A DNA stretch of 8,690 bases from Verrucomicrobiota bacterium (GTDB lineage: Bacteria; Verrucomicrobiota; Verrucomicrobiae; Chthoniobacterales; UBA10450): the NCBI GenBank assembly GCA_005887855.1, contig VBQB01000132.1, positions 1-8,690 of the forward strand, in the 5' to 3' direction. Position 1 is the first letter of the stretch; every line of letters begins with the position of its first letter. Below, piece by piece: positions 1 through 6,876 of this stretch. The notes beneath the pieces are model-generated. The model did not search any database, was not told where the DNA came from, and worked only from the letters and a program-made list of their open reading frames with translations. Position numbers and translations under genes: made by a program.

Positions 1-858
1 GAAAACCGCTGTTTGCGATAGAGAGCCGAGCAACGTTAAACGAGACGAGAGACCCAACGTGTCGATCTTTGCCTGGAGATTCTCGCGCAGCGGTCCGTCG
101 CCAATAATCTCGCATCTAAAATCGAGGCCACGGCGCGACAACTCCGCGCAAGTGTCAATAAGTTGCTCAAACCCTTTGAACGCAACAAGCCGTCCGACGC
201 TGACGATCACTGGCGCTGGGTTCAGTGTGGCCGGAAACCGGAGCGGGAAATGCTCGAGATCGATCCCGTTGTAAACCCGGTGAATTTTCGCGGCAGAATC
301 CGGGCAGCACTGGCGAAGCAGCTCGCGGCTGTAATCGGTTTCGGCCGCTACAAACGCCGCCGCGGCGCAGATTTCACGCAGGAGATCATCGTTGCCCAGA
401 TCCTTCATGAAATCCTGTCCGTGCGCGGTGACACTGAAAGGAATTCCTGAGATTTCTTTTAGGAACATTGCGGTGTGCGCTGCGCGATTGGCGAAATGAA
501 CATGAAAGTGATCTACACCGTTACGCGTGAAAAGGTCGGCGAAATAGAGGGCGTTGCGTGCACGTTGTTCGGCCTTAACACTGGAGCCGTATTTTCGCTC
601 GTGCAGCTCGACAAGTTCGCGAGGCCATTTGCCAGTCGTCTTCGCATCCTTTTCCCAGATTCGCAGAATTTGCTGTGGCGGTGCGTAATGAATTGGCGCG
701 CGCAACCGGGAGATATGTTCATGGCGCAAACTGGTGAGCGGCGGATAAATCGAGCCAATCTCTAGCGCGATGCCAAGCCGTTCCAGCGCCAACATCTCGG
801 TATCGCAAAACGTCTGCGAGATAACGGGATATCGGGAATAAAGGTAACCGAGACGCAT
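1..858 (-). CDS. Family 4 (GT-B) glycosyltransferase, C-terminus off the left edge
   Basis: The reverse strand is open from an ATG at 858 to the window edge, giving 286 residues with no stop; an in-frame TAA lies five codons upstream of the ATG, so the start is well fixed. The N-terminus (MRLGYLYSRYPVISQTF) is typical of WcaL/AmsK-like sugar transferases of exopolysaccharide pathways. HVHFAN (119-124) and SVTAHGQDF (142-150) belong to the N-terminal Rossmann half. VYNGIDLEHF (195-204), VSVGRLVAFKGF (219-230) and IIGDGPLR (251-258) mark entry into the C-terminal nucleotide-sugar-binding half. The EX7E motif and the last 100 or so residues expected for the family lie outside the window. Such enzymes act at the cytoplasmic membrane face and retain the anomeric configuration. 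The acceptor and sugar cannot be told. No Shine-Dalgarno sequence is visible. The family is confident; the exact role is not. Confidence 0.93.
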   Translation of the reverse strand, partial: MRLGYLYSRYPVISQTFCDTEMLALERLGIALEIGSIYPPLTSLRHEHISRLRAPIHYAPPQQILRIWEKDAKTTGKWPRELVELHERKYGSSVKAEQRARNALYFADLFTRNGVDHFHVHFANRAAHTAMFLKEISGIPFSVTAHGQDFMKDLGNDDLLREICAAAAFVAAETDYSRELLRQCCPDSAAKIHRVYNGIDLEHFPLRFPATLNPAPVIVSVGRLVAFKGFEQLIDTCAELSRRGLDFRCEIIGDGPLRENLQAKIDTLGLSSRLTLLGSLSQTAVF

Positions 859-900
859 TGCGATCGATGATTACGCGCGACGCACAGAAATAGCAACGAC

Positions 901-964
901 CTGTAGTGCCAGGCGTACGGCCTGCATTTCCCAAAAGCGGCAGCCGACACGGCTGCCGCTACAG
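901..964. repeat. 64-bp palindromic element with CTGTAG/CTACAG ends
   Basis: The element starts with CTGTAG (901-906) and ends with its reverse complement CTACAG (959-964). Inside are a short hairpin around 910-923 (CAGGC/GCCTG arms) and a perfect 10-bp stem, 936-945 with 951-960, around a 5-base loop. It fills the gap between the Dabb gene and the glycosyltransferase gene. The form is that of a REP- or MITE-like dispersed repeat; copy number cannot be judged from one window. Confidence 0.5.
933..960 (-). terminator. Possible intrinsic terminator of the Dabb gene
   Basis: On the minus strand, 6 bases after the Dabb stop codon, a perfect 10-bp GC-rich stem (960-951 with 945-936, loop 950-946) is followed by only four T residues (936-933, the first within the stem). 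The position and stem strength suit a Rho-independent terminator; the short T tract makes it weak. It coincides with the inner arm of the palindromic repeat, so it may be a repeat that happens to terminate. Confidence 0.45.
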
Positions 965-965
965 T

Positions 966-1283
966 TTACGAAAAGCGAACGTCTTTTCCCGGATCCATCT
1001 CAAAATCCAGTGTCAACGAATCCGTCGTGTTCGGCTTAATCACTTCCTCCATAAATTTCACGTGAACGGAATCTTCACGGAAAATGGCGTACTTGTCCAT
1101 GGACTCAAAATCGATCGCAATGAAAAAGGGCCAGGGTAATTCCGGATCCACGCGCTTCCCGCATTTAATGCTTAACACCTCTGGAATTTTCAAGAGTTGC
1201 ATCCGCGCGTTCATCATCATCGCCTCCACCCGGGCGGGAGTGACCTCAGGCTTGAGTTTGTAGAGAACGACGTGGTGAATCAT
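966..1283 (-). CDS. Dabb (stress-responsive alpha/beta-barrel) domain protein
   Basis: This 105-residue protein opens with MIHHVVLYKLKPEVT, the characteristic first strand and loop of the Dabb domain, followed by a helix and LLKIPEVLSIKCGKRV (about 30-45), where the family normally has 'IPGV...GxN'. FIAIDFESMDKYAIF and the helix before the final strand fit the rest of the single ferredoxin-like domain. The length is that of a lone Dabb domain. Members form dimeric alpha/beta barrels and occur in plant stress proteins and many small bacterial proteins. Some relatives are enzymes of polyketide cyclisation or oxygenation, but most bacterial ones have no assigned reaction. It lies 87 bp downstream of nuoA in the same direction and could share its transcript. 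There is no clear Shine-Dalgarno sequence. The domain call is confident; the biochemical role is unknown. Confidence 0.88.
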   Translation of the reverse strand: MIHHVVLYKLKPEVTPARVEAMMMNARMQLLKIPEVLSIKCGKRVDPELPWPFFIAIDFESMDKYAIFREDSVHVKFMEEVIKPNTTDSLTLDFEMDPGKDVRFS

Positions 1284-1331
1284 GAAAGATAAAGCTATTA
1301 GGCGGTTCGAGCGAGGCGCGCAAGTGGGAAT

Positions 1332-1367
1332 CCGGCGATCGGATCACGCTCATTCGCCGGCGATCGG
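1332..1367. repeat. 11-bp direct repeat and overlapping inverted repeat
   Basis: CCGGCGATCGG occurs at 1332-1342 and again at 1357-1367. The same stretch contains a 7-bp inverted repeat, CCGGCGA (1332-1338) and TCGCCGG (1354-1360). It lies just after the nuoA stop codon on the minus strand. There is no T run, so it is not a standard terminator. It may be a repeat remnant. Confidence 0.4.
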
Positions 1368-1370
1368 CGA

Positions 1371-1742
1371 TTACTTCTTCCAGTCCAGCGCGCCCTTCTT
1401 GACCGCGTAAACGTAACCGACCATTAAGATTGAGATGAAGCTAAGCATACTCCAAAAGATGAGTCCGCTCTGCTTGATAGAATCTTTGTAAACCACCGCC
1501 CATGGATACATAAAAACAATCTCGAGATCGAAAAGGATAAAGAGCATCGCCACGAGATAAAACTTTACGCTGAACCTCGGCTGCGCTTCGCCTTGCGGCA
1601 CCATCCCGCATTCGTAGGCCGTATCTTTCGCGCGCGTGCGCTTGCCACTTTTTCCGACCAGAACGCTAACGAGCAGAGCTGAGCCAGCAAACCCCATCGC
1701 CACGATAATTTGCAGGAGAACCGGCAAATATTCTCGCAGCAT
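1371..1742 (-). CDS. nuoA: NADH-quinone oxidoreductase subunit A
   Basis: At 123 residues this is the usual length for NuoA (mitochondrial ND3), a membrane subunit of respiratory complex I near the quinone site. Three membrane segments are visible, at about 6-29, 61-81 and 93-114. The family signature is complete: YECG (43-46) in the loop after helix 1, then RFSVKFYLVAMLFILFDLE (56-74), with the conserved acidic residues D72 and E74 in helix 2 and MYPWA after it. The loop cysteine is C45, the equivalent of the ND3 cysteine exposed in the deactive enzyme. An in-frame TAG four codons upstream fixes the ATG start. A perfect AGGAGG lies 20 bases upstream, too far to be ideal. The next gene downstream is a Dabb protein, not nuoB, so nuoA is separated from the rest of the nuo operon, at least on this side. 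Confidence 0.97.
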   Translation of the reverse strand: MLREYLPVLLQIIVAMGFAGSALLVSVLVGKSGKRTRAKDTAYECGMVPQGEAQPRFSVKFYLVAMLFILFDLEIVFMYPWAVVYKDSIKQSGLIFWSMLSFISILMVGYVYAVKKGALDWKK

Positions 1743-1781
1743 CTGTAGGTGCTAAACTCAGTCCTCCTGAGCAGTCCTTAC

Positions 1782-2093
1782 CTATCTTACGCCAGCGAGA
1801 TGGCCATTCTGCGGCGCAATGGCATTTGCCAAAGCGGAAGGGAGGCCCTTGTATTTCTTGCCATTCTTCTTTACCGCACCGCGAGCAACAAGGTTTTGCA
1901 GCTTCTCGTAAGCCCGCAGTCGCAGCATTTCCTCGCCACCGCTGGCGGCGTTCCGTGCCCGTAGATTCTCGTGCACAATGTCGAAAAGCTGTTTGAACTC
2001 AAACGAAGAACGCCGTGAGAGGACGGCCACCAGCTCCTCGGTCACTAAGTCAGGAACTCGACGGGAAAATGCATTTTTCTTTAGAATAGCCAT
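1782..2093 (-). CDS. Small basic protein of unknown function, possibly winged-helix
   Basis: I do not recognise this 103-residue protein. It is rich in Arg/Lys and in short amphipathic helices, has no signal peptide or membrane segment, and contains no cysteine or obvious catalytic motif. The central part (about 16-60) would form three helices. YEKLQNLVARGAVKKNGKKYKGL (about 62-84) reads like the last helix plus the wing hairpin of a winged-helix DNA-binding domain; this is inference from pattern only. It ends 39 bp before nuoA in the same direction, so the two may be co-transcribed. The start is the first ATG, with no Shine-Dalgarno sequence. The lack of stops and protein-like composition support a real gene. 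Confidence 0.7.
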   Translation of the reverse strand: MAILKKNAFSRRVPDLVTEELVAVLSRRSSFEFKQLFDIVHENLRARNAASGGEEMLRLRAYEKLQNLVARGAVKKNGKKYKGLPSALANAIAPQNGHLAGVR

Positions 2094-2203
2094 AAGGCGA
2101 GAAAGTTAGCACATTTTTGGTAGATCGCAGCAGTTTTCTCATACAAGTTTTTGGATTCGGCGAAATAGCGCCGAAATGGCACAATCGCTGACTCTGTCCC
2201 AGG

Positions 2204-3997
2204 CTAGGGCGTCGGCGCTGGAGTGGGGGTCGGCGATGGGCTTAGGGAGGGTTGGGGAGTTCCGCTCGAGGAAGAGGCCCATCTCGTCAGGCCCGTACCG
2301 GCCTTCTGACGGGCGCCAATTCCACTTAAAATGGCGAGGCCGATCGCCGATTGGTCCAGCGTGATCGGTCCCACCGATTCGGCTACATAGCCGTCATGGT
2401 CGTATCGCTGTGAAGAAACGATCGGGCTAAGGTGTTTCGTGATCACCTCAGGCGCGGGAAGCTTGCTAAGATCTACATCATTGGTCACGGCTGGCATGAA
2501 AGCCGCAGCCAGCAGCAACATCGGGCGTAGGGAAGCATCGAGCCGGGAGTACAATACCGCTGTATCGACATAGGCAAAAAAATTCGTCGGGCTTGGCACC
2601 GACCGCACAGCGCCTTTGTAGGTTTGCGAATCCGAAAGTTCCGAGGAGGTACCACCGCTGCGCTGTATGGCTGCCTCCACCGACACCGGATTGAAGCCGG
2701 CGATCATGATCCGATTCGATAAGGCAATCGTCGGCGTAATCGCAAAAAGACTGCCGAGTGACTGCATCGAAAAATAACGTACGCCGTCCTTTTCCGTTCG
2801 TGTCCAAATCGCATTTTCGTCAATCCGCGTGACGGCCTCCACGATGTCTCCGGCTTTGGTCATGTCGATCACTGGGAGCGTCAGGAGCAATGATGGCCAA
2901 TGCGCGCTTGGGGGCCAGTCCGCCAGCGATCCCAACTCCGGCCCAAAGGCGGCCTTCCAATCATCGGCCGTGATCCCGTTGGCGGAGAACGTCTGAAAAA
3001 GTTTCTGCATCTGGCCGCCAATGCCTGCCATTTGATTTATCGTGTCGACCTTTTGTCCGAGGTTGAGCAGCATCGCGAGGTAGAAGAAGGTGTCTTTTGT
3101 GGCAAGTGTTAGAGAAGATCGTGCGAAAGCCGCGTCCTGTTCCAGCTTCGGCATCCCGAGAAAAAGTAGATCGTGTATTTTTCCGCTGTCGAAACGCGTC
3201 GCTCCAGAAATACTCCGCATTTGTTCAAGGAGCGTCCGTTCATTGGGCGCAACCGGCGCGCGGATCGTTGCGCGGAGTGCGGCGATTCTGTCGGAAAATG
3301 TCTTCGGTTGCAGATAAAAAGAGGCCGCGTAACTGGATGGCATGTGAGCAGCCGCCGAGCGATATGACGCGTCCGCATCGAGCGTCTCCTGTGAGTTTTT
3401 AACGCGGCCGTCGGCCCGGTCGAGCAGGGCCTTCAATTCTGTTAGGTCGCTGGCGGCGAAAAACCAGGGTCGATCGTAGGCTGTCACTAGCGCAAATGGA
3501 GTCGCAGCGACCATTTCGATTTGATGACGCTCGTATTGAAGTTTCTCATGCTTCGCGCTCCGATTTGCTTGCAGAAAATTTGACCGCCATTTGCCGATCA
3601 CCCGTTCTGCATCTTCGGGGCTTCCTCGAAAACGAAAACCGCCCACAAATTTCGGATTGTTATTGTCGATCGAAGTTAGCGCGAAAAAGGCATCCTTGGG
3701 ATCAAGCTGTTCGATCTCGCGCAGAGTTTGAGAAGCCGCATCTCTTTTCGGAACCTTGCCCAGCGGCTTGCGAAGAAAGTCCTGCACCGCAGGTTCGCGG
3801 TAGAGCAGATACACATCGGAATGATGCCATTGATCGCGCGTTTGGTTAAAGTCTGGTAGGTGCGCCAGAAAAATCGTATCGCGTCCGAGAAGCACACTCA
3901 CGGACGAGCTCGAAGTTTTTTCGGAAATGCGCCAGGCGTACCAGATGCCGAATGCGACGACCGCGCCTGCGATCACGAGGAGGAAGATTCGTCTCAT
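2204..3997 (-). CDS. Membrane-anchored protein of unknown function, DUF3352-like, with Pro-rich tail
   Basis: The 597-residue product starts with a short basic stretch (MRR) and one hydrophobic segment (about 4-22) with no clear signal-peptidase site, suggesting an N-terminal anchor with the rest in the periplasm. After a Ser-rich linker comes LLGRDTIFLAHLPDF (36-50), then YREPAVQDFLRKPLG (66-80). This pattern of 'dose-like' statements about a residue-rich start and repeated alpha/beta units resembles DUF3352-type proteins, whose function is unknown. The body contains many short strand-helix units and hydrophobic stretches such as LRPMLLLAAAFMP that look buried rather than transmembrane. The last 25 or so residues are low-complexity Ser/Thr/Pro (PSPTPTPAPTP at the very end). 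It lies 99 bp downstream of xerD in the same direction and may be co-transcribed. The family match is from memory of pattern and only moderate; no enzymatic role is proposed. Confidence 0.8.
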   Translation of the reverse strand: MRRIFLLVIAGAVVAFGIWYAWRISEKTSSSSVSVLLGRDTIFLAHLPDFNQTRDQWHHSDVYLLYREPAVQDFLRKPLGKVPKRDAASQTLREIEQLDPKDAFFALTSIDNNNPKFVGGFRFRGSPEDAERVIGKWRSNFLQANRSAKHEKLQYERHQIEMVAATPFALVTAYDRPWFFAASDLTELKALLDRADGRVKNSQETLDADASYRSAAAHMPSSYAASFYLQPKTFSDRIAALRATIRAPVAPNERTLLEQMRSISGATRFDSGKIHDLLFLGMPKLEQDAAFARSSLTLATKDTFFYLAMLLNLGQKVDTINQMAGIGGQMQKLFQTFSANGITADDWKAAFGPELGSLADWPPSAHWPSLLLTLPVIDMTKAGDIVEAVTRIDENAIWTRTEKDGVRYFSMQSLGSLFAITPTIALSNRIMIAGFNPVSVEAAIQRSGGTSSELSDSQTYKGAVRSVPSPTNFFAYVDTAVLYSRLDASLRPMLLLAAAFMPAVTNDVDLSKLPAPEVITKHLSPIVSSQRYDHDGYVAESVGPITLDQSAIGLAILSGIGARQKAGTGLTRWASSSSGTPQPSLSPSPTPTPAPTP

Positions 3998-4096
3998 AGG
4001 AATGTGAATTAATCAGAAAAGTAGGAATGAGACTACACGATCTCGCGCAGCGGACACAATGGTCACGGAGGGCAACATTAAGGTCCGCTGTAGCGA

Positions 4097-4996
4097 CTAG
4101 GCGCGCGGGTGAAATTGCCGATGTACAGCTTTAAGCCGCTGTTGATCGACGTGCGTGTAAACCTGCGTCGTCGAAATATCGGCGTGGCCGAGCATTTCCT
4201 GGATGATGCGCAGGTCAGCGCCGTTTCCAAGCAAGTGCGTCGCGAAACTGTGCCGGAGAAGATGGGGATAAATGTTTTTCTCCAATCCGGAGTGCCGAGC
4301 ATGTTTTTTCACGATCTGCCAAATCCGCACCGTTGTTAGTTTCGTCCCGCGTTCGGAGAGAAAAATTTCGCTATTGCTGCGGCGCTTCACCAGCTGTGGC
4401 CGTTCCGTCGACAGGTAGGCTGCGAGCGCTTCGCACGCTTTCCGGCCCACCGGCACAACTCGCATTTTGTTTCCTTTGCCGGTCACCCGCAGAATGCGCT
4501 CTTCGAAATTGAAATTCTCCAGCCGCGCATTTGCCAGTTCGGAAATGCGCAGCCCGCTCGCGTAAAGGAGCTCGATCATCGCCCGGTCGCGCAATCCGTG
4601 CGGAATCTTCGTATCGATCTTTTCCAGCAATTGCTCGACCTGCAGTTCATTCAGCGTTTCGGGCAGATAACGCTCGATCCGCGGCAGCGCGAGCGCTTCT
4701 GCTGGATCCCGATCCAGCCCGCCTTTGCCGGCGAGAAAGCGAAAGAAAATTTTGAGCGCGACCACGATCAATTTAATCGATGACGCGGAAAGGCCTCCAC
4801 GTTTGCGCTCGGCGAGATATTCGCTCATGAGCGGCAGGGTCACGCTGCGAGGTTCGTCGATGTTTTTCCTCGCAGCACACCATTGCGCGAACTCGACGAG
4901 CGATCGTTGGGTAGAGAGTTGATAATTTTCCGACAGACCACGCTCGACCGCGAGGAAGCGGATGAAGGAATCGATCGCCTGCTCCATGTTGTCCAT
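4097..4996 (-). CDS. xerD: Site-specific tyrosine recombinase XerD
   Basis: The 299-residue length and both domains match XerC/XerD, which with its partner resolves chromosome dimers at dif sites near the replication terminus, activated by FtsK. The N-terminal SAM-like core-binding domain covers about 5-90. The catalytic domain (about 110-295) has the full set: R150 (ASGLRISEL), K174 (VTGKGNKMR), H245 and R248 (PHLLRHSFATH), H271 (LGHADISTTQ) and the nucleophile Y280 (QVYTHV). XerD is favoured over XerC by the overall pattern, but the two are hard to separate without alignment. There is no insertion like the extra helix of integron integrases between the K and HxxR motifs, so it is not IntI. 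The start could be M1 or M4 (ATG at 4996 or 4987); neither has a Shine-Dalgarno sequence. Confidence 0.95.
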   Translation of the reverse strand: MDNMEQAIDSFIRFLAVERGLSENYQLSTQRSLVEFAQWCAARKNIDEPRSVTLPLMSEYLAERKRGGLSASSIKLIVVALKIFFRFLAGKGGLDRDPAEALALPRIERYLPETLNELQVEQLLEKIDTKIPHGLRDRAMIELLYASGLRISELANARLENFNFEERILRVTGKGNKMRVVPVGRKACEALAAYLSTERPQLVKRRSNSEIFLSERGTKLTTVRIWQIVKKHARHSGLEKNIYPHLLRHSFATHLLGNGADLRIIQEMLGHADISTTQVYTHVDQQRLKAVHRQFHPRA

Positions 4997-5092
4997 TTAG
5001 CAATTAACGATTGAGAGATTTAGCGACCGTGGCAATCGCTAATTCATAGCGCCAAGAATTCCTTAGTTGGTTTGCATAGGTCCGCGACCTTA

Positions 5093-5122
5093 TTGACAAG
5101 CGAAGGTTAAATGTCCGATGTT
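5093..5122 (+). promoter_or_regulatory. Possible sigma-70-type promoter for the UVR-motif gene
   Basis: A perfect TTGACA lies at 5093-5098 in the divergent gap between xerD and the UVR-motif gene. The best -10 at a suitable distance is GATGTT (5117-5122, 18-bp spacer), a poor match. Transcription would start only a few bases before, or at, the ATG at 5131, implying a leaderless or nearly leaderless mRNA, which fits the lack of a Shine-Dalgarno sequence. This is weak evidence. Confidence 0.25.
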
Positions 5123-5130
5123 CATCTAAG

Positions 5131-5883
5131 ATGAGTTTGGATTTGAATACGATCCTGAGAGATTGGCCGCACGAGAACGGCAACGTTAAAGTGCGCAAGA
5201 TCGCCGGGCTCGATGGCCGCGAGAAGTTGCAACTGCGCGTCGATCTGGGCGTGCTCCAGATGGAAATGACCGGCCGGCCCGATGGACAACGCCCGCACAA
5301 CTGCGACTCGCTCCTCGAATATCATCAACGGCGCGCGGCCCGCGCGGAGGAAAAAGGCGAAGGCTACGAGCTGACGCCCGAACAGTGCGCCGAGCTCCAG
5401 CAGGAAGGCATTCAGTATTATCACCGCTATCTGAGCCTGTTTCAGATTAATGATTTCGGCGGCGTGATGCGCGACACGCAGAGGAATCTCGATCTTTTCA
5501 CTTTCGTCGCCGAGCACACGGATCGCGAAGAGCTTTCCTGGAGCATGCAACAGTTCCGGCCTTACGTGCTAATGATGAACACACGCGCCAGGGCCTCCAT
5601 TCTTCTGGGCGAAGGAAAATTTGCCGAAGCCATGGGCGAAATTGAGCGTGGCCGAGATGCGATCAGTGAGTTTTTTCAGCGCTCAAATTTTCCCGAGCTT
5701 GTATCGAAAAGCTCAGAGATCGCATTTCTTGACGAATGGCTAGAGGAAGTGAAAGCGAAACGTCCGCTCTCGAAACTGGAAATTATGCAGCGTGAAATGG
5801 AAGCCGCGATCGCCAAAGAACTCTACGAACGGGCCGCGGAATTGCGCGACGCCATTAAGCTGCTGAAGACGCAAAATCGTTAG
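5131..5883 (+). CDS. UVR (UvrB/UvrC) motif-containing protein
   Basis: The 250-residue product ends with a clear UVR motif: LEIMQREMEAAIAKELYERAAELRDAIKLLK spans about 216-247, with the family's 'L...M...A...EE/LYE.AA.LRD.I..L' spacing. In UvrB and UvrC this motif mediates their interaction; in McsA-like and ClpC-like proteins it mediates other partnerships. Residues 1-75 form a separate domain with an RVDLGVLQMEMTGRPDG core, and 80-205 are helical and somewhat TPR-like. The CXXC zinc fingers of McsA are absent (only C58 and C86 are present), so it is not McsA. It has no nuclease or helicase motifs, so it is neither UvrC nor UvrB. It is soluble and stands alone, divergent from xerD. Similar proteins are known from Planctomycetota, Verrucomicrobiota and Acidobacteriota, without a settled role. 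Confidence 0.88.
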   Translation: MSLDLNTILRDWPHENGNVKVRKIAGLDGREKLQLRVDLGVLQMEMTGRPDGQRPHNCDSLLEYHQRRAARAEEKGEGYELTPEQCAELQQEGIQYYHRYLSLFQINDFGGVMRDTQRNLDLFTFVAEHTDREELSWSMQQFRPYVLMMNTRARASILLGEGKFAEAMGEIERGRDAISEFFQRSNFPELVSKSSEIAFLDEWLEEVKAKRPLSKLEIMQREMEAAIAKELYERAAELRDAIKLLKTQNR

Positions 5884-5910
5884 AATTGCTCAAACGTTAA
5901 GCTTGGGTGG

Positions 5911-6097
5911 CTGTAGCACGGTCATCTTGGCTATAAGGGCGACGGGCATCTTGCCTGTCAATTTACACTGGCAGGCAGGGATGCCTGCCCGACTCACAGG
6001 CTCGCCGCAGCACGTCCCTCCTGTGGCGGACTGGAAGTCTCTGTTACCTGGCCAATTGCAGGCGATGTGCCCTTGCATTTTGGCAGGCGGCATCTAG
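5911..6097. repeat. Cluster of palindromic intergenic repeats
   Basis: The gap between the UVR-motif gene and the DUF4412 gene is built from GC-rich palindromic pieces. It begins with CTGTAG (5911-5916). A perfect 8-bp hairpin joins 5970-5977 (GGCAGGCA) to 5982-5989 (TGCCTGCC) around GGGA. The preceding stretch 5942-5960 is an imperfect inverted copy of 5969-5992, giving a larger cruciform. A third small hairpin lies at about 6030-6040 (GACT-GGA-AGTC), and a further related piece, GGCAGGCGGCATC, at 6082-6094. None has a T tract. This resembles dispersed repeats I associate with Verrucomicrobiota intergenic DNA; copy number would need a genome search. Confidence 0.55.
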
Positions 6098-6109
6098 CTA
6101 TTTTGCCAT

Positions 6110-6850
6110 ATGAAAATCGCATTCTATTCGCTGGCGTTGAGCGTTTCCTTCCTGCTTCCTGCCCGTGCCGACCTCACGATTGTGCAAAAGGTTGAAGGAG
6201 TCGGGCCTGCTACGGATATGACCATCAAGATCAAAGGCGATAAGGCGCGTGTCGAAGCCTCGCCACAACTCACGACGATCGTGGACGGAAAAACCGGCGA
6301 GGTCATCAATCTGATTAACGACGAAAAGACCGTCGTGCGTATTTCGCCGGACAAAATGAAGGCCGTCACCGACATGATAAAGAAGTTTAATGCCCCAAAA
6401 GATGGCGCGGAAAAAGCGACACTCACTCCGACAGGCCAGAAAGAAACGGTGAACGGGTACGAAACCGAGCAATACACTTATGACGGTCCCGAGTTTAAGG
6501 CCACCTTCTGGATTGCGACCAACTATCCCGACGGCGCTGCTATCCTAGCACAACTGCAATCGATCAAATCGGAATTCTGGAACGCGGCCAATACGAGGAT
6601 GCCCGACTATCGCGATTTCCCCGGGGTGCCGATCCGCACACGCATGGTCATCACCAAGCCAGATCAGGCAAACAAGACCGGTGCGACCACTCCCAGCCAC
6701 GCCACAGAAATTACTACTACGATCGCCTCCGTGAGCCAGAACCCACTCAGCGACGCTGAATTCATGGTCCCGAGCGACTTTAAAGAAACGAAACTACCGG
6801 ACATTTTTGGCAAAAAGAATACGGCCCCGTCCGTTTCGCCGAGTCCATAG
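6110..6850 (+). CDS. Secreted DUF4412 domain protein
   Basis: The 246-residue product has a standard Sec signal peptide: MKIAFYSLALSVSFLLPARA, with likely cleavage after A20 (ARA-D). The mature part opens with DLTIVQKVEGVG and MTIKIKGDKARVE, then TTIVDGKTGEVINLINDEKTVVRIS (about 55-80), the beta-rich pattern of DUF4412, which recalls lipoprotein-carrier (LolA-like) folds and is of unknown function. A helical stretch with KMKAVTDMIKKF and a second beta part ending in DAEFMVPSDFKE follow, then a short Ser/Pro tail (SVSPSP). It should be periplasmic; there is no lipobox cysteine. Maf follows after 26 bp in the same direction, so the two are probably co-transcribed. There is no Shine-Dalgarno sequence at the ATG. 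Confidence 0.85.
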   Translation: MKIAFYSLALSVSFLLPARADLTIVQKVEGVGPATDMTIKIKGDKARVEASPQLTTIVDGKTGEVINLINDEKTVVRISPDKMKAVTDMIKKFNAPKDGAEKATLTPTGQKETVNGYETEQYTYDGPEFKATFWIATNYPDGAAILAQLQSIKSEFWNAANTRMPDYRDFPGVPIRTRMVITKPDQANKTGATTPSHATEITTTIASVSQNPLSDAEFMVPSDFKETKLPDIFGKKNTAPSVSPSP

Positions 6851-6876
6851 CAGAGCTTTCTGCCGAAAGGCTTGTT

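Noticed and set aside
1763..1768. AGGAGG as the ribosome-binding site of nuoA
   Set aside because: It is 20 bases from the only possible start codon, beyond normal spacing, with an in-frame stop between; kept only as a remark.
2156..2175. 7-bp hairpin downstream of the 597-residue gene as a terminator
   Set aside because: The stem is short and is not followed by a T run on either strand.
2478..3402. Several frames of 70 to 110 codons overlapping the 597-residue gene
   Set aside because: They are shadows in other frames of one long, protein-like reading frame and show no family features.
4097..4996. Tyrosine recombinase as the integron integrase for the cassette-like region
   Set aside because: It has the length and motif spacing of XerD, without the extra helix between the K and HxxR motifs typical of IntI, and lies about 2.5 kb away among core genes.
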